Assembly: GCA_028713975.1 (NCBI GenBank)
Contig: JAQTNE010000004.1
Span: forward strand, 113,746-177,745
Reading direction: 5' to 3'
Length of the DNA stretch: 64,000 nt
Source of the DNA: Sulfuricella sp.
Lineage (GTDB): Bacteria; Pseudomonadota; Gammaproteobacteria; Burkholderiales; Sulfuricellaceae
Shown: positions 19,479-30,286 of the stretch, piece by piece
How positions within the stretch are numbered: the stretch's first letter is position 1
Layout: every line of letters begins with the position of its first letter
Translations under genes and position numbers: made by a program
Notes under the pieces: model-generated
The model's input: the letters and a program-made list of their open reading frames with translations, nothing else
The model's database searches: none
What the model was told of the DNA's origin: nothing

Positions 19479-21098
19479 ATGAATAAAATCCGCAACTTGA
19501 AAATCTGGGTGCGCCTGGTCGTCGGCATTTCCATCATATTGGTAATTGCATGGTCCAGCATGATCTGGTGGGCCACGGTACAGCAACGAGACACCGCGAT
19601 CGACCAGGCGCGCGATTTTTCCCTGAGTGTTCACCGTATGACCATGGCCAGCCTGACCGGCATGATGATCACCGGGACGGTTGCGCAGCGGGCGGTTTAC
19701 CTTGACCAGATCCGCCAGTCGGAAGATATAAAAGAACTGCGGGTTATTCGTGGCGCGGCGGTGAGCAAGCAGTTTGGTTCCGGTGCGGCGGACGAAGGCA
19801 AGGCGGATACGGTCGAACAGCAGGTGCTGCAAAGCGGCAAACCTTATTTTCAGGTCATCCAGGGCGGCGGCGGGGAAAATTTGCGTGCCATCATTCCCGC
19901 AATCGCGCAAAAAAATTATCTCGGCAAGGATTGCCTGATGTGCCACATTGTGCCGGAAGGGACGGTGCTGGGGGCGGTCAGCATGAACATTTCGCTCAAC
20001 AAGGTTAATGCCACGGTGCGGAATTTCAGCCTGCAAATCATGGCAGTGGCGCTGGGACTGATGATCCCGGTAATCCTGTTCATTTATCTGTTCATTACCC
20101 GTTCGGTCACCAAGCCGCTCGAGAAAGTTTCGCACGGCCTATGCGACATTGCCGAGGGCGAGGGTGACCTGACACAACGGCTGGAAGTGGAAGGCGAAGA
20201 CGAGATCGGCGAAACCGCCGTGGCTTTCAACGCCTTTATGGACAAGCTGCAAGCAATCATCCGCGAAGTCAAGGCCAACACCGACGAAGTGCTGTCCACC
20301 GCTGCCAGCCTTGCCAATGTTTCCGCCCAGGTGGCCGCAAACTCGCGGCAGCAGAGCGATGAGGCGTATGGCATGGCGACGAAGGTGGAGATCATGACCT
20401 TCAACATCGACAGCGTGGCGGGGCAGGCTGAACAGGTGCAGGCGGTGTCTGCCGAGTCAAGCAATTTATCCACGCAGGGCAGCGAGATTATTCATAGCGC
20501 GGCAGCGGAAATGGGCAAAATCACCGAGGCCGTCAATGAGTCTTCCGCAATCATTCAGGATCTCGGCCAGCAATCCAACCAGATCTCGGCCATCGTCAAC
20601 GTGATCAAGGAAATTGCCGACCAGACCAACCTGCTTGCGCTCAATGCGGCGATCGAGGCGGCGCGCGCCGGCGAGCAGGGTAGAGGATTCGCGGTGGTTG
20701 CCGATGAGGTCAGAAAGCTGGCCGAACGCACCAGCAAATCCACCCAGGAAATCACGGCGATGATCGGAAAGATTCAGCATGGCACGGCCATGGCGATCAG
20801 CAGCATGGAAGCCGGCGTGGAGCGGGTAAGCGAGGGGGCATCGCTGGCCCGTCAGGCAGAGGACGCCATCAACCAGATCAAGTCTGGCGTCCAGCATGTT
20901 GTGGAAGCCGTGAGCGAAATCTCCGTTGCCCTCAAGGAGCAAAGCCAGACCAATACCGAGAACTCGCAAAAGGTGGAAAGCATCGCCCGGCTATCGGACG
21001 ATAACAGTAACTCGTTCCAGGATATTGCAAATACGATTGGCAACCTTGAAAACTTGGCGGACAACCTGCACAATGCGGTGGGGCGCTTCAAGACCTGA
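19479..21098 (+). CDS. Methyl-accepting chemotaxis protein with heme c motif
   Basis: 539-residue chemoreceptor. Membrane helix 1 is at about residues 12-32, then a periplasmic domain to 185, helix 2 at about 186-208, HAMP at 209-262, and a cytoplasmic signalling domain with the hairpin tip [21 protein letters not shown] near residue 382. The periplasmic domain holds CLMCH (residues 152-156), a CxxCH heme c attachment motif, followed by [11 protein letters not shown]. Heme-binding periplasmic sensors of this kind are known in Geobacter chemoreceptors, so this is probably a redox or gas sensor. No C-terminal CheR-binding pentapeptide is visible. A CZB protein follows 45 bases later. Confidence 0.93.
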   Translation: MNKIRNLKIWVRLVVGISIILVIAWSSMIWWATVQQRDTAIDQARDFSLSVHRMTMASLTGMMITGTVAQRAVYLDQIRQSEDIKELRVIRGAAVSKQFGSGAADEGKADTVEQQVLQSGKPYFQVIQGGGGENLRAIIPAIAQKNYLGKDCLMCHIVPEGTVLGAVSMNISLNKVNATVRNFSLQIMAVALGLMIPVILFIYLFITRSVTKPLEKVSHGLCDIAEGEGDLTQRLEVEGEDEIGETAVAFNAFMDKLQAIIREVKANTDEVLSTAASLANVSAQVAANSRQQSDEAYGMATKVEIMTFNIDSVAGQAEQVQAVSAESSNLSTQGSEIIHSAAAEMGKITEAVNESSAIIQDLGQQSNQISAIVNVIKEIADQTNLLALNAAIEAARAGEQGRGFAVVADEVRKLAERTSKSTQEITAMIGKIQHGTAMAISSMEAGVERVSEGASLARQAEDAINQIKSGVQHVVEAVSEISVALKEQSQTNTENSQKVESIARLSDDNSNSFQDIANTIGNLENLADNLHNAVGRFKT

Positions 21099-21143
21099 TT
21101 TTATTCATTAAAGAAAAACCACTAGGCCAGGAGGAGAAAAAAA

Positions 21144-21491
21144 ATGAACTTCGACGACGCAATTGCAGCACACATCAAATGGAAAGTCCGGCTGAACCAG
21201 TTCATTGATGGCACCAGCACCGAGCAGCTCAACAGCGCGACCATCTGCAAGGACAACTTGTGCGATCTGGGCAAATGGATCTATGGGGAAGGCGCAAAAT
21301 ACAATACCGCGCCGCATTACAAGGATCTGGTATCCAAGCACGCCAATTTCCACCGTTGCGCAGCAGATGTGGTAAAAAAAGTTGAAGGCAGCGACAAACC
21401 CGGCGCCAAATCGTTGCTGGCCGGCCCATTCGCCGTTGCGTCGAAAGAGACCGTGACAGCGATCATGGAACTGAAAAAAGAAGCCAAGTAA
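21144..21491 (+). CDS. Free-standing CZB (chemoreceptor zinc-binding) domain protein
   Basis: 115-residue soluble protein consisting only of a CZB domain. Expected zinc ligands are visible: His near residue 10 (AAHIKWK), the Cys in TICKDNLCDLGKWI, and the two His in KHANFH near residues 66-70. CZB domains usually sit at the C-terminus of chemoreceptors or diguanylate cyclases and sense zinc or hypochlorous acid. Here the domain is a separate gene right after a chemoreceptor, with a strong GGAGGAG site. It may act in trans on that receptor (inference). A strong terminator follows. Confidence 0.9.
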   Translation: MNFDDAIAAHIKWKVRLNQFIDGTSTEQLNSATICKDNLCDLGKWIYGEGAKYNTAPHYKDLVSKHANFHRCAADVVKKVEGSDKPGAKSLLAGPFAVASKETVTAIMELKKEAK

Positions 21492-21522
21492 TTTCGATAC
21501 CACGACCGGTCGAGCCGCGGAT

Positions 21523-21566
21523 AAAAAAACGGCCTGGATGCGGAAGCGCATCCAGGCCGTTTTTTT
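21523..21566. terminator. Bidirectional intrinsic terminator
   Basis: A 13-bp GC-rich stem (ACGGCCTGGATGCG and its complement, four-base loop GAAG or nearby) is flanked by A7 on the left and T7 on the right. It ends the chemoreceptor-CZB unit on the plus strand and the ABC-F gene on the minus strand. Confidence 0.95.
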
Positions 21567-21593
21567 GCCTGTCTTTAATGATTAGCGAACAAC

Positions 21594-23201
21594 CTAAGCT
21601 TCGATACCCTGGCTTTGCAGATATTCCTCATAGCTGCCAGCGTAGTGCTTGTACCCACCCTTGCCATCCAGCTCCAGCACCTGGGTGGCGAGCGAAGAAA
21701 TTAGCTGGCGGTCATGGCTGACGAAAATCAGTGTGCCCTTGTACTGCTCCAGCGCCAGGTTGAGCGATTCGATCGACTCCATGTCCATATGGTTGGTCGG
21801 CTCATCCATCACCAGCACGTTGGGGCGCTCCAGGATCAGCTTGCCGTAAAGCATCCGACCTTTCTCACCACCGGACAGCACCTTGACTGACTTCTTTGAA
21901 TCGTCGCCGGTAAACAGCAACCGGCCCAGCGTGGCGCGAATGATCTGGTCGTCGTCGCTCTTGCGCCCCCAGTGTTCCATCCATTCGAACAGGGTCATAT
22001 CCTCTTCGAAGTCGGCATGGTGATCCTGGGCAAAGTAGCCGATCTTGGCCTTTTCCGCCCATTTCACATTGCCTTGGTCGGGTTCGATTTCCCCCACCAG
22101 CGTCTTCAGCAGGGTGGATTTGCCGGCACCGTTGGGGCCGATGATGGCAAGCCGCTGGCCGGCGTCGAGCAGCAGGTTGAGGCCGTGGAATAACACCTTG
22201 TCATAGCCCTTGGCGACGTCGAGCAGCTCCACCGCCTGGCGATGCAGCTTCTCCCGGTCATCGGTTTCGAAGCGGATATAGGGGTTCTGGCGGCTCGATG
22301 GCTTGACCTCGACCATGCCGTCCTTGAGCTTGTCGACCTGCTTGGCACGGCTGGTGGCTTGACGCGCTTTGGAAGCATTGGCGGAAAAACGGGCGACAAA
22401 AGCCTGCAACTCGGCGACCTGTTCCTTTTTCTTGGCGTTGTCTGAAATCATCCGCTGGCGCGCCTGCGTGGCGGCGACCATGTATTCGTCGTAGTTGCCC
22501 GGATAAATGCGAATCTCGCCGTAATCCAGGTCGGCCATGTGGGTGCACACGCTGTTGAGGAAATGGCGATCGTGGGAGATGATGATCATGGTGCTGTTGC
22601 GCGCGTTGATCACATCTTCCAGCCAACGGATGGTGTTGATGTCGAGGTTGTTGGTCGGCTCGTCCAGCAGCAGGATGTCGGGATCGGAAAACAGCGCCTG
22701 CGCCAGCAGCACGCGCAGCTTGAAACCGGGAGCGATTTCCTTCATCGGGCCGGAGTGCAGTTCGACCGGGATGCCGACGCCGATCAGCAATTCACCGGCA
22801 CGGGACTCAGCCGTGTAACCGTCCAGTTCGCCGAAATGAGTTTCCAGCTCGGCGGCGCGCATGTAGTCATCTTCGCTAGCCTCAGGATTGGCGTAGATCG
22901 AATCCTTCTCCTGCTTTACCTGCCACAGTTCGGTATTGCCCATCATCACCACGTCGAGCACCACGTTGTCCTCGTAGGCGAACTGGTCCTGGCGCAGCTT
23001 GCCCAGGCGCTCGCCGGGGTCGATCGAGACATTGCCCGCGGAGGGTTCGAGGTCGCCGCCGAGAATTTTCATGAAAGTGGATTTTCCGCAGCCGTTGGCG
23101 CCGATCAGGCCGTAGCGGTTGCCATCGCCGAATTTAACGGAAACGTTCTCAAACAGGGGCTTCGCCCCGAACTGCATGGTGATGTTGAAGGTGGAGATCA
23201 A
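21594..23201 (-). CDS. ybiT: ABC-F family ATPase (YbiT type)
   Basis: 535-residue soluble protein with two ABC ATPase domains and no membrane segments. ABC-F proteins act on the ribosome. Walker A sites are GANGCGKST (near residue 35) and GPNGAGKST (near 358); Walker B sites are [11 protein letters not shown] and [11 protein letters not shown]. The first signature motif is degenerate ([14 protein letters not shown] in place of LSGG), as in YbiT; the second is normal ([10 protein letters not shown]). Length matches E. coli YbiT (530). The gene is monocistronic and ends at the bidirectional terminator. Confidence 0.92.
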   Translation of the reverse strand: MISTFNITMQFGAKPLFENVSVKFGDGNRYGLIGANGCGKSTFMKILGGDLEPSAGNVSIDPGERLGKLRQDQFAYEDNVVLDVVMMGNTELWQVKQEKDSIYANPEASEDDYMRAAELETHFGELDGYTAESRAGELLIGVGIPVELHSGPMKEIAPGFKLRVLLAQALFSDPDILLLDEPTNNLDINTIRWLEDVINARNSTMIIISHDRHFLNSVCTHMADLDYGEIRIYPGNYDEYMVAATQARQRMISDNAKKKEQVAELQAFVARFSANASKARQATSRAKQVDKLKDGMVEVKPSSRQNPYIRFETDDREKLHRQAVELLDVAKGYDKVLFHGLNLLLDAGQRLAIIGPNGAGKSTLLKTLVGEIEPDQGNVKWAEKAKIGYFAQDHHADFEEDMTLFEWMEHWGRKSDDDQIIRATLGRLLFTGDDSKKSVKVLSGGEKGRMLYGKLILERPNVLVMDEPTNHMDMESIESLNLALEQYKGTLIFVSHDRQLISSLATQVLELDGKGGYKHYAGSYEEYLQSQGIEA

Positions 23202-23437
23202 TGTATAAGACCCTGAAAATTGCTGTAAAAACCGCGTATTATACCAAACCCATCAAAAAATAAGCAGCATTTTCCCCGTGCTTCCCGATTAAGCCATGTA
23301 CGCAGTGGCTGGCGGCCAACCCCCCTTTTTTCGGATACCGCGCATCCCGCGCCGTCCATGTCCGGCTTTTGCGGCTGGCCGAATTGCCGCTATAATTGCG
23401 AGACTTCTACGACATATTCAAGACAAGGACTCTCCCC
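23202..23437. other. Intergenic region upstream of ybiT and the cytochrome gene
   Basis: Divergent gap of 236 bases between ybiT (minus) and the cytochrome c gene (plus). It should carry promoters for both. I see no gene or clear regulator site. The sequence TATAATTGCG at 23391-23400 could be a -10 element for the cytochrome gene. Confidence 0.4.
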
Positions 23438-23923
23438 ATGAGCGGACACCCAATGGAAAAAACCACGTTGACACAATTCCTGCTCGCCCTGGTTGGCGCG
23501 TTAATTCCCGTGCTGATCGTTGCCTTCCTGATTTTCAAGCTGGTTATGGGCATCATGGCCACCCATGTCGGCGGCGATGACCCCAAGGCGGTGGCGGAAG
23601 AAATCGCAAAACGCCTGAAGCCAGTGGGCGAAGTCGCCATCGGTGAAGCCAAACCTGACGCAGCCGGCGTGGTTGACGGCAAAAAGGTCTTCGAGTCGAT
23701 CTGCCAGGCTTGCCACGCCACCGGCGCTGCGGGCGCACCCAAGGTCGGCGACAAGAGTGCCTGGGGCCCGCGCATCGGACAAGGCAAGGACACCCTGTTC
23801 AAGCATGCTACCGCCGGCTTCACCGGCAAGAGCGGCACCATGCCGGCCAAAGGCGGCAACCCGGCACTTTCCGACGCGGAAATAAAAGCCGCGGTGGATT
23901 ACATGGTCGGATTATCGAAATAA
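23438..23923 (+). CDS. Membrane-anchored cytochrome c (c5-like)
   Basis: 161-residue protein with an N-terminal membrane helix (about residues 13-35) and a periplasmic single-heme domain. The heme motif CQACH is at residues 89-93 and the distal Met probably in GTMPAKGG near residue 136. It resembles small cytochromes c5 that pass electrons to terminal oxidases. The start is the ATG at 23438, nine bases after AAGGA; the frame is open further upstream. A hairpin terminator follows directly. Confidence 0.9.
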   Translation: MSGHPMEKTTLTQFLLALVGALIPVLIVAFLIFKLVMGIMATHVGGDDPKAVAEEIAKRLKPVGEVAIGEAKPDAAGVVDGKKVFESICQACHATGAAGAPKVGDKSAWGPRIGQGKDTLFKHATAGFTGKSGTMPAKGGNPALSDAEIKAAVDYMVGLSK

Positions 23924-23948
23924 ACACCGAGCTTATCGATCCAACGTC

Positions 23949-23978
23949 AAGGGCGGCTTTTTAGCCGCCCTTGTTTTT
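23949..23978 (+). terminator. Intrinsic terminator after cytochrome c gene
   Basis: Perfect 10-bp stem AAGGGCGGCT / AGCCGCCCTT with a four-T loop, followed by GTTTTT. It separates the cytochrome gene from phoB. Confidence 0.92.
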
Positions 23979-24050
23979 GGTAATCCCTCCTCAATCTGCC
24001 ATCCTGAATCGTTGCTGTTATCATACGATTCCAACGCGAAGGAAAAGAAA

Positions 24051-24746
24051 ATGTCGGCAACTATTCTGGTGGTGGAGGATGAAGCTGCGATTCGGGAATT
24101 AGTGGTGTTTAACCTGCAACAAGCGGGACATCGCCCGGTGGTTGCCGCCAGCGCCGAGCTGGCGCTGGCGCTGCTGCGCGAGACACTGCCCGACATGATT
24201 CTGCTCGACTGGATGCTGCCGGGTATGAGCGGAGTCGAGCTGGCGCGACGCCTTAAGGCCGATGCCCGCACCCGCGAAGTGCCGATCATCATGCTGACAG
24301 CGCGCGGCGATGAGCAGGACAAGATTACCGGGCTGGAGACCGGTGCCGACGACTACATCACCAAACCGTTCAGCCCGCGCGAATTGAATGCCCGCATCAA
24401 GGCGGTGCTACGCCGCCGCGTCCCGCAAGCCGCCGGCGACGCGGTGGAAATGAAAGGGCTTAACCTCGATCCTGCCACTCACCGGGTAACCGGCAACGGC
24501 CATCCGGTCGAACTGGGACCGACAGAATTTCGCTTGCTGCATTTCCTCATGACTCATGCCGAGCGGGTACACTCCCGCGCACAGTTGCTCGACCAAGTCT
24601 GGGGAAACCGGGTGTTTGTCGAGGATCGTACCGTGGACGTGCACATTCGTCGCCTGCGCCTGGCGTTGCAGCCAACCGGCCATGACGCCCTGATCCAGAC
24701 TGTGCGGGGCAGTGGCTACCGATTGTCGGCGCACGCCGAGGAATAG
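24051..24746 (+). CDS. phoB: Phosphate regulon response regulator PhoB
   Basis: OmpR/PhoB-class transcription factor activated by PhoR when phosphate is low. 231 residues: receiver domain with phospho-acceptor Asp53 in ILLDWMLPG, Lys in the TKPFSPRE block, and a winged-helix DNA-binding domain with the [12 protein letters not shown] and [11 protein letters not shown] motifs. The start is the ATG at 24051, preceded by GAAGGAAAAG. phoR begins eight bases after the stop. I could not find a convincing Pho box upstream. Confidence 0.94.
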   Translation: MSATILVVEDEAAIRELVVFNLQQAGHRPVVAASAELALALLRETLPDMILLDWMLPGMSGVELARRLKADARTREVPIIMLTARGDEQDKITGLETGADDYITKPFSPRELNARIKAVLRRRVPQAAGDAVEMKGLNLDPATHRVTGNGHPVELGPTEFRLLHFLMTHAERVHSRAQLLDQVWGNRVFVEDRTVDVHIRRLRLALQPTGHDALIQTVRGSGYRLSAHAEE

Positions 24747-24754
24747 CCGGCACC

Positions 24755-26044
24755 ATGTCCAATTTCTGGTGGCGCCCGCTGCTTACGGTCGGCTTACTGG
24801 CACTCTTCCCGCTCATCCTGTGGCCGATTGCCGGCGCAGTGCCGGCACGCATCGTGTTCGGCATTCTGCTTCTGCTTTATCTGCTGCACCATTTGCGCAA
24901 CCTGAAAGCGCTGGCCGAATGGCTGCAAAAACCGGATGCTGGATCGGTGCCACACGGCTCCGGATTGTGGGAGCCGGTATTCGCCGCGCTCTATCAATCG
25001 GTACGGCGGCAATCTGACAATCAACGCAATCTTTCCACCGCGCTGGAACGCTTCCTGCTCGCCGGCGAAGCCATGCCGGACGGCATCGTGATGCTCAACG
25101 GCAGCGGCCAGATCGAGTGGTGCAACCCGGTGGCCGAAGTACAGTTCGGCATCAAGCTGGAACGCGACCGCGGCCAATGGATGAACTACCTGATCCGCAA
25201 TACCCAGTTCATCGACTACCTGGCGGCACATAATTACCGCGAACCATTGATTTTCAAATCCACCCGCAATCGCGCGCTAACCCTGTCGATCCAATTGATC
25301 CCGTTCGGCGATGAACAAAAGCTGCTGATCAGCCGCGACATCACCCAGCTCGAACGCGTCGAAACCATGCGCCGCGATTTTGTTGCCAACGTCTCTCACG
25401 AGCTCAGCACCCCGCTGACCGTGATCGGCGGTTTTCTCGAAACACTGGCGGATATGGAGCACTTCGACGAGACCCAGACCCGGCATCACCTCAACCTGAT
25501 GCACGACCAGGCAACGCGCATGCAGAACCTGGTCAAGGATTTGCTCGCGCTATCCAAGCTGGAAAGCACGCACACCGTCCACCGCGAAGAAAAGATCGAC
25601 ATGCCGCGCCTGATGCGGGAACTGCTGGCGGATGCACAAGTGCTGAGCGCCGGGCGTCACCATCTGCAACTCAACCTGGCCTCTGAACGCGGGCTGCTGG
25701 GCAACGAAGAGGAACTGCGCAGCGCCTTCGGCAATCTGGTCAGCAATGCCATCCGCTACACCCCGGAAGGCGGCGAAATCGTGTTGCAGTGGGAAGAATG
25801 GGAAGGCGAGGGCGTATTCAGCGTGCAGGACAGCGGTATCGGCATTGAGCCGCAGCATATCTCGCGCCTTACCGAACGCTTCTACCGGGTCGACCGCAGC
25901 CGTTCGCGCGAAACCGGCGGCACCGGCTTGGGCCTGGCCATCGCCAAACACGCCCTGACCCGGCACCAGGCCCGGCTGGAAATCGAAAGCACTCCCGGCA
26001 AGGGCAGTACGTTCAGCGCCTGTTTCCCGGCGCGGCGACTTTAA
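24755..26044 (+). CDS. phoR: Phosphate regulon sensor histidine kinase PhoR
   Basis: Membrane histidine kinase that phosphorylates PhoB. 429 residues: two hydrophobic segments in the first 50 residues, a PAS domain (about 95-195), HisKA with His215 in FVANVSHELSTPL, and a HATPase domain with the N box NLVSNAIRY, GIGI and GTGLGLAIAKH. Length and layout match PhoR (431 in E. coli). No pst or phoU genes are nearby, unlike in many relatives. Confidence 0.94.
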   Translation: MSNFWWRPLLTVGLLALFPLILWPIAGAVPARIVFGILLLLYLLHHLRNLKALAEWLQKPDAGSVPHGSGLWEPVFAALYQSVRRQSDNQRNLSTALERFLLAGEAMPDGIVMLNGSGQIEWCNPVAEVQFGIKLERDRGQWMNYLIRNTQFIDYLAAHNYREPLIFKSTRNRALTLSIQLIPFGDEQKLLISRDITQLERVETMRRDFVANVSHELSTPLTVIGGFLETLADMEHFDETQTRHHLNLMHDQATRMQNLVKDLLALSKLESTHTVHREEKIDMPRLMRELLADAQVLSAGRHHLQLNLASERGLLGNEEELRSAFGNLVSNAIRYTPEGGEIVLQWEEWEGEGVFSVQDSGIGIEPQHISRLTERFYRVDRSRSRETGGTGLGLAIAKHALTRHQARLEIESTPGKGSTFSACFPARRL

Positions 26045-26087
26045 AAAACAGCAGGTCACCGAAGCATAATGGCCACGACATGCCTCC

Positions 26088-29000
26088 TTACAACAGCACT
26101 CTCTCGATGCCGCCGTTATTCGCCTTGGCCACGTAGTCTTCCATCCATGTCGGCCCAAGCAGGTGGCGCGCCATCTCCACCACGATGTAATCGGCCTCGA
26201 TGTCAGCATCGTCACTGTAGCGGTGCAACCCCTGCAAGCAAGAGGGGCAGGAGGTCAGCAGCCGGATCTTGCCGCTTTCGCCGGGGGCGCGCTCATTATC
26301 AATTTCACCGACCACCTTGAGGATTTCCTCGCGTTTGCGGAACCGCAACTGGGTGGAAATATCCGGTCGCGTCACCGCCAGCGTACCGGATTCGCCGCAG
26401 CAGTAATCGGACAGCTTGACCCCGCCGCCGAGCAGATCGTTCGCCACTTTCAGCGGATTGTAGGTTTTTATCGGGGTGTGGCAAGGGTCGTGATACATGT
26501 ACCGCACCGACTCGGTATCGCGCAGCGCCGGTGCGGGAGGTGCGGTTGCCGGCTGCACCTCCGTCGATGGATTTGCATCGCTCGTGCGCAGCAGGCGAGC
26601 GCCCTTGGCACCCTCAAGTTTCATCCCCTTTTCCATCAAATATTCGTGGATGTCGAGCAGGCGGCAGCCGGGGAAAATCTTGTCGAACTGGTACTTCAGC
26701 AACTGGTCCATGCAGGTACCGCAGGATACGATCACAGTCTTGATGTCGAGGTAGTTGAGCGTATTGGCGACACGGTGGAACAGCACCCGGTTGTCGGTGG
26801 TGATCTTCTGCCCCCTGTCCTGATCGCCGGCGGAAGTTTGCGGGTAGCCGCAACACAGGTAGCCGGGAGCCAGCACGGTCTGGGTGCCGAGGTGGAACAG
26901 CATCGCCTGGGTGGCAAGCCCGACCTGGCTGAACAGCCGCTCCGAGCCGCAGCCGGGGAAATAGAACACCGTGTCGGAATCCTCGTTGCCGGCCTTGGCC
27001 GGGTCGCGGATCACCGGCACGATTGCCGCGTCTTCCAGGCCGAGCAGGGCGCGCGAAGTTTTCTTCGGCAAGCTGCCTGGCATTGGCTTATTGACCAGGT
27101 GGATGATCTGCGCCTTGATCGGCGGACGACCGACAGTCGCATGGGGCCGCCGGGTGGTCAGCCGGGTCAGGCCGAAGGACTTGGCGATGCGATAGCCCAG
27201 CCGCTGGACCTTGTAACCCCATTCGATCAACATCTTGCGCACCAGCTTGATGGTGGCCGGGTCGGTGGTGGTGAGGAAGAACATGGCGGCGAAGCTGCCG
27301 GGACTGAATTTTTTCTTGCCCTGTTCGCGCAGGAAATTGCGCATGGCAATGGAAACATTACCAAAATCAATATCCACCGGGCACGGCTTGAGGCACTTGT
27401 GGCACACCGTGCAGTGGTCGGCGACATCGTTGAATTCGTCGAAATGCTGGAGCGAAATGCCGCGCCGGGTCTGCTCCTCGTACAGGAACGCCTCGATCAG
27501 CAACGAGGTGGCGAGGATCTTGTTGCGCGGGCTGTAGAGCAAATTGGCGCGCGGCACGTGGGTGGTGCATACCGGCTTGCACTTGCCGCAGCGCAGGCAG
27601 TCCTTGATCGAGTCGGCGATTTCGCCGATCTCGCTCTGTTCCATGATCAGCGATTCGACTTCCAGCAGGTTGAAGCTGGGGGTATAGGCGTTGCGCAGGT
27701 CGGCGCCGGGCAGCAGCTTGCCGCGGTTGAAATGGCCGTGCGGGTCGACCTTGGCCTTGTAGGCCGCGAAAGTTTCAAGCGAACCGGGATCGAGGAATTC
27801 CAGCTTGGTGATGCCGATGCCGTGTTCGCCAGAGATCACGCCGCCGAGATCGGTCGCCAGCCGCATGATGCGCGCCACCGCCTGATTGGCTTGCTGCAGC
27901 ATGGCGTAATCGTCGGAGTTAACCGGGATGTTGGTATGCACGTTGCCGTCGCCGGCGTGCATGTGCAGCGCCACGAACACCCGGCTTTTCAATACCTGGC
28001 GGTGGATCGCATCGCAACGCTCCAGCACCGGCTGGTATTCGCGCCCGATAAAAATGCGGTGCAGCTCGGCGCGCACTTCCTTCTTCCACGAAATGCGCAA
28101 GGAGTGATCCTGCAGAACCTCGAAGATCGAACGCCGGCCATCGCCCGTCCACTCGGGATTCAGCGCACTCCACTCGGGGCTGCCGGCCGGGCTGTCGAGA
28201 TGATCCAGCAGCCACTGCCAGCGCCGGCGGCTATCCTGCAACAGCGCCAGCGCGGCCTCGCGCCGGTTGCCGAGCAGTTCCGCGTCGGGCAGCGTGTCCT
28301 CGTCGCGATACAGCGGCAGGTCGCCGCTGAAAAACGCTTCCAGCTCGTCCAGCAGCTTGAGCTTGTTGCGCGTCGAAAGCTCGATGTTGATGCGCTCGAT
28401 GCCGTCGCAATAGTCGCCCATGCGCGGCAGCGGGATCACCACGTCTTCGTTGACCTTGAAGGCATTGGTGTGGGTGGCGATGGCGGCGGTGCGGGCGCGG
28501 TCGAGCCAGAATTTCCTGCGCGCATCGGCGCTCACCGCGACAAAGCCCTCGCCGCCGCGGGCATTGGCGATCCGCACGATATACGAGGCGGCTTCGCCCA
28601 CGGCGATTTCGTCTTCGCTGACGATATCCGCCAGCAGCACCATTTTCGGGCTACCCGCGCGATTCGCCTTGGTGGCGTAACCGACCGCCTTGACGTAACG
28701 GTCGTCGAGGTGTTCCAGACCGGCCAGCAGCGCCAGCGGGTGGGCGTCCAGATAATCCTTGATCTCGACGATGGCGGGCACCGCCTGATGCACCTGGCCG
28801 AAAAATTCCAGACAGACGGTGCGGGCGTGCTTCGGCATGCGGTGCAAAATAAAGCGGGCCGAGGTGATGATGCCGTCGCAGCCTTCTTTCTGGATGCCGG
28901 GCAGCCCCGACAGGAACTTGTCGGTGACGTCCTTGCCGAGGCCGGCCTTGCGGAAACGGTCGCCGGGAATCTCGAGGATTTCCTCGGACTTGACGGTTTT

Positions 29001-30014
29001 GCCGTCGGCGCCGAAGCGCTTGACGCAAAAACGCACCGTCTCGACATCGTGGATCTTGCCGAGGTTGTGGTCGAGGCGCGCGACTTCCAGCCAGTTGCCG
29101 TCCGGGTCCACCATCCGCCACGAGGCCAGGTTGTCGAGCGCCGTGCCCCACAGCACGGCCTTCTTGCCGCCGGCGTTCATCGCCACGTTGCCGCCGATGC
29201 AGGAGGCGTCGGCGGAGGTCGGATCGACCGCAAACACCAGGCCGGCCTCGTCCGCCGTTTCCATCACGCGCCGGGTGACCACGCCCGCGCCGCAGCGAAT
29301 GGTCGGCACGGCTTCCGCCACGCCGGGCAGGTTGAGCATTTCCACGCCGTTGTGGCGGTCGAGCTTTTCGGTGTTGATCACCGCCGACATCCGGTCGAGC
29401 GGAATGGCGCCGCCAGTGTAGCCGGTGCCGCCGCCGCGCGGAATCAGGGTCAGGCCGAGCTCGATGCAGGCCCGCACCAGCGGGGCGATTTCTTCCTCAC
29501 TATCGGGATGGAGCACGACGAAGGGATATTCGACGCGCCAGTCGGTGGCATCGGTGACGTGGGACACGCGTGCCAGACCGTCGAACTGGATATTGTCGCG
29601 GCGGGTGTGGGGCAGCAGCCGTTTCAGCGTCTGGCGGCGCAGGATTGCCGTCTGCTCGAAATCCGCCTCGAACTGATCCACCGCCCGGCAACTGCGGTCA
29701 AGCAGCAGCTTGACCGCCTCATTGGCCTGGCGCCGCGCCTCGATGGCATGCAGGCGGTGGCGCAACGCGTCCACCAGCGCCTTGCGGCGCTTGATGTTGG
29801 CGAGCAGATCGTCTTGCAGATAAGGGTTGCGCGATACCACCCAGATGTCGCCCAGCACTTCGAACAGCATCCGCGCCGAGCGTCCGGTCTTGCGTTCCGC
29901 GCGCAACGTGTTGAGGATTTCCCATGCCTCGTCGCCCAGCAAGCGAATGATGATTTCGCGGTCGGAAAAGGAAGTGTAGTTGTAGGGAATTTCCCTGAGG
30001 CGTGTGGTCGTCAT
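26088..30014 (-). CDS. Giant FAD/Fe-S oxidoreductase (GlcD-like plus CCG domains)
   Basis: 1308-residue soluble fusion. The N-terminal region (about 1-130) looks like the DUF3683 module that is found with this architecture; then comes an FAD_binding_4 domain (GGGTGYTGG at about 193-201) and a C-terminal FAD-oxidase region with [12 protein letters not shown] near residue 690. Two [4Fe-4S] ferredoxin motifs follow ([11 protein letters not shown] near 805, [12 protein letters not shown] near 868) and then two CCG-type cysteine clusters (YFPGCG near 1018 to CPSCLQG near the end). This joins GlcD-like and GlpC/LldE-like parts in one chain, so it is probably a D-lactate, glycolate or other 2-hydroxyacid dehydrogenase. 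The start is set at the ATG at 30014; a TTG at 30032 is possible. Confidence 0.9.
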   Translation of the reverse strand: MTTTRLREIPYNYTSFSDREIIIRLLGDEAWEILNTLRAERKTGRSARMLFEVLGDIWVVSRNPYLQDDLLANIKRRKALVDALRHRLHAIEARRQANEAVKLLLDRSCRAVDQFEADFEQTAILRRQTLKRLLPHTRRDNIQFDGLARVSHVTDATDWRVEYPFVVLHPDSEEEIAPLVRACIELGLTLIPRGGGTGYTGGAIPLDRMSAVINTEKLDRHNGVEMLNLPGVAEAVPTIRCGAGVVTRRVMETADEAGLVFAVDPTSADASCIGGNVAMNAGGKKAVLWGTALDNLASWRMVDPDGNWLEVARLDHNLGKIHDVETVRFCVKRFGADGKTVKSEEILEIPGDRFRKAGLGKDVTDKFLSGLPGIQKEGCDGIITSARFILHRMPKHARTVCLEFFGQVHQAVPAIVEIKDYLDAHPLALLAGLEHLDDRYVKAVGYATKANRAGSPKMVLLADIVSEDEIAVGEAASYIVRIANARGGEGFVAVSADARRKFWLDRARTAAIATHTNAFKVNEDVVIPLPRMGDYCDGIERINIELSTRNKLKLLDELEAFFSGDLPLYRDEDTLPDAELLGNRREAALALLQDSRRRWQWLLDHLDSPAGSPEWSALNPEWTGDGRRSIFEVLQDHSLRISWKKEVRAELHRIFIGREYQPVLERCDAIHRQVLKSRVFVALHMHAGDGNVHTNIPVNSDDYAMLQQANQAVARIMRLATDLGGVISGEHGIGITKLEFLDPGSLETFAAYKAKVDPHGHFNRGKLLPGADLRNAYTPSFNLLEVESLIMEQSEIGEIADSIKDCLRCGKCKPVCTTHVPRANLLYSPRNKILATSLLIEAFLYEEQTRRGISLQHFDEFNDVADHCTVCHKCLKPCPVDIDFGNVSIAMRNFLREQGKKKFSPGSFAAMFFLTTTDPATIKLVRKMLIEWGYKVQRLGYRIAKSFGLTRLTTRRPHATVGRPPIKAQIIHLVNKPMPGSLPKKTSRALLGLEDAAIVPVIRDPAKAGNEDSDTVFYFPGCGSERLFSQVGLATQAMLFHLGTQTVLAPGYLCCGYPQTSAGDQDRGQKITTDNRVLFHRVANTLNYLDIKTVIVSCGTCMDQLLKYQFDKIFPGCRLLDIHEYLMEKGMKLEGAKGARLLRTSDANPSTEVQPATAPPAPALRDTESVRYMYHDPCHTPIKTYNPLKVANDLLGGGVKLSDYCCGESGTLAVTRPDISTQLRFRKREEILKVVGEIDNERAPGESGKIRLLTSCPSCLQGLHRYSDDADIEADYIVVEMARHLLGPTWMEDYVAKANNGGIERVLL

Positions 30015-30180
30015 TCTCGTCAAGGCTGCCAAAGATCAAATTTTAGCGCAATTTGGCGCCCAAGTCAGACCGGCGCGCTGCCGACAAATTTTAGGGCGCC
30101 CTTTAGTTACACCGCCGTCCGGGCAACGGCGAGGTAACGCGCCAGCTTGCCGACCGCCATGAATGTTCTTTAGCCCATTT

Positions 30181-30220
30181 GTGGGAGGGGGGACGCGGTA
30201 CGCTTCGCGTGCTTCATGTT
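30181..30220. repeat. CTTCGCGTGTTT-type repeat, partial copy
   Basis: GGGAGGGGGGACGCGGTACGC followed by TTCGCGTGCTTCATGTT matches the right half of the elements at 1001-1080 and 53905-53984. It lies in the 270-base divergent gap between the FAD/Fe-S gene and the second TlpA gene; I see no gene in the rest of that gap (30015-30286). Confidence 0.7.
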
Positions 30221-30286
30221 TAACAAGGGTGACAAAACGGAGAAAAATCCAGACAATAGCGGCGATTATCTCTTGCGGAAATAAAC

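Noticed and set aside
24001..24050. Pho box upstream of phoB
   Set aside because: CTGCCAT and CTGTTAT occur but not at the 11-base spacing of a Pho box, so autoregulation cannot be claimed.
26163..30137. A 1324-codon open frame on the plus strand, opposite the giant FAD/Fe-S gene
   Set aside because: It is antisense to a gene with clear FAD and Fe-S motifs, has low-complexity His/Ala/Gly/Arg-rich composition, and shows no domain. High GC keeps the complementary frame open.
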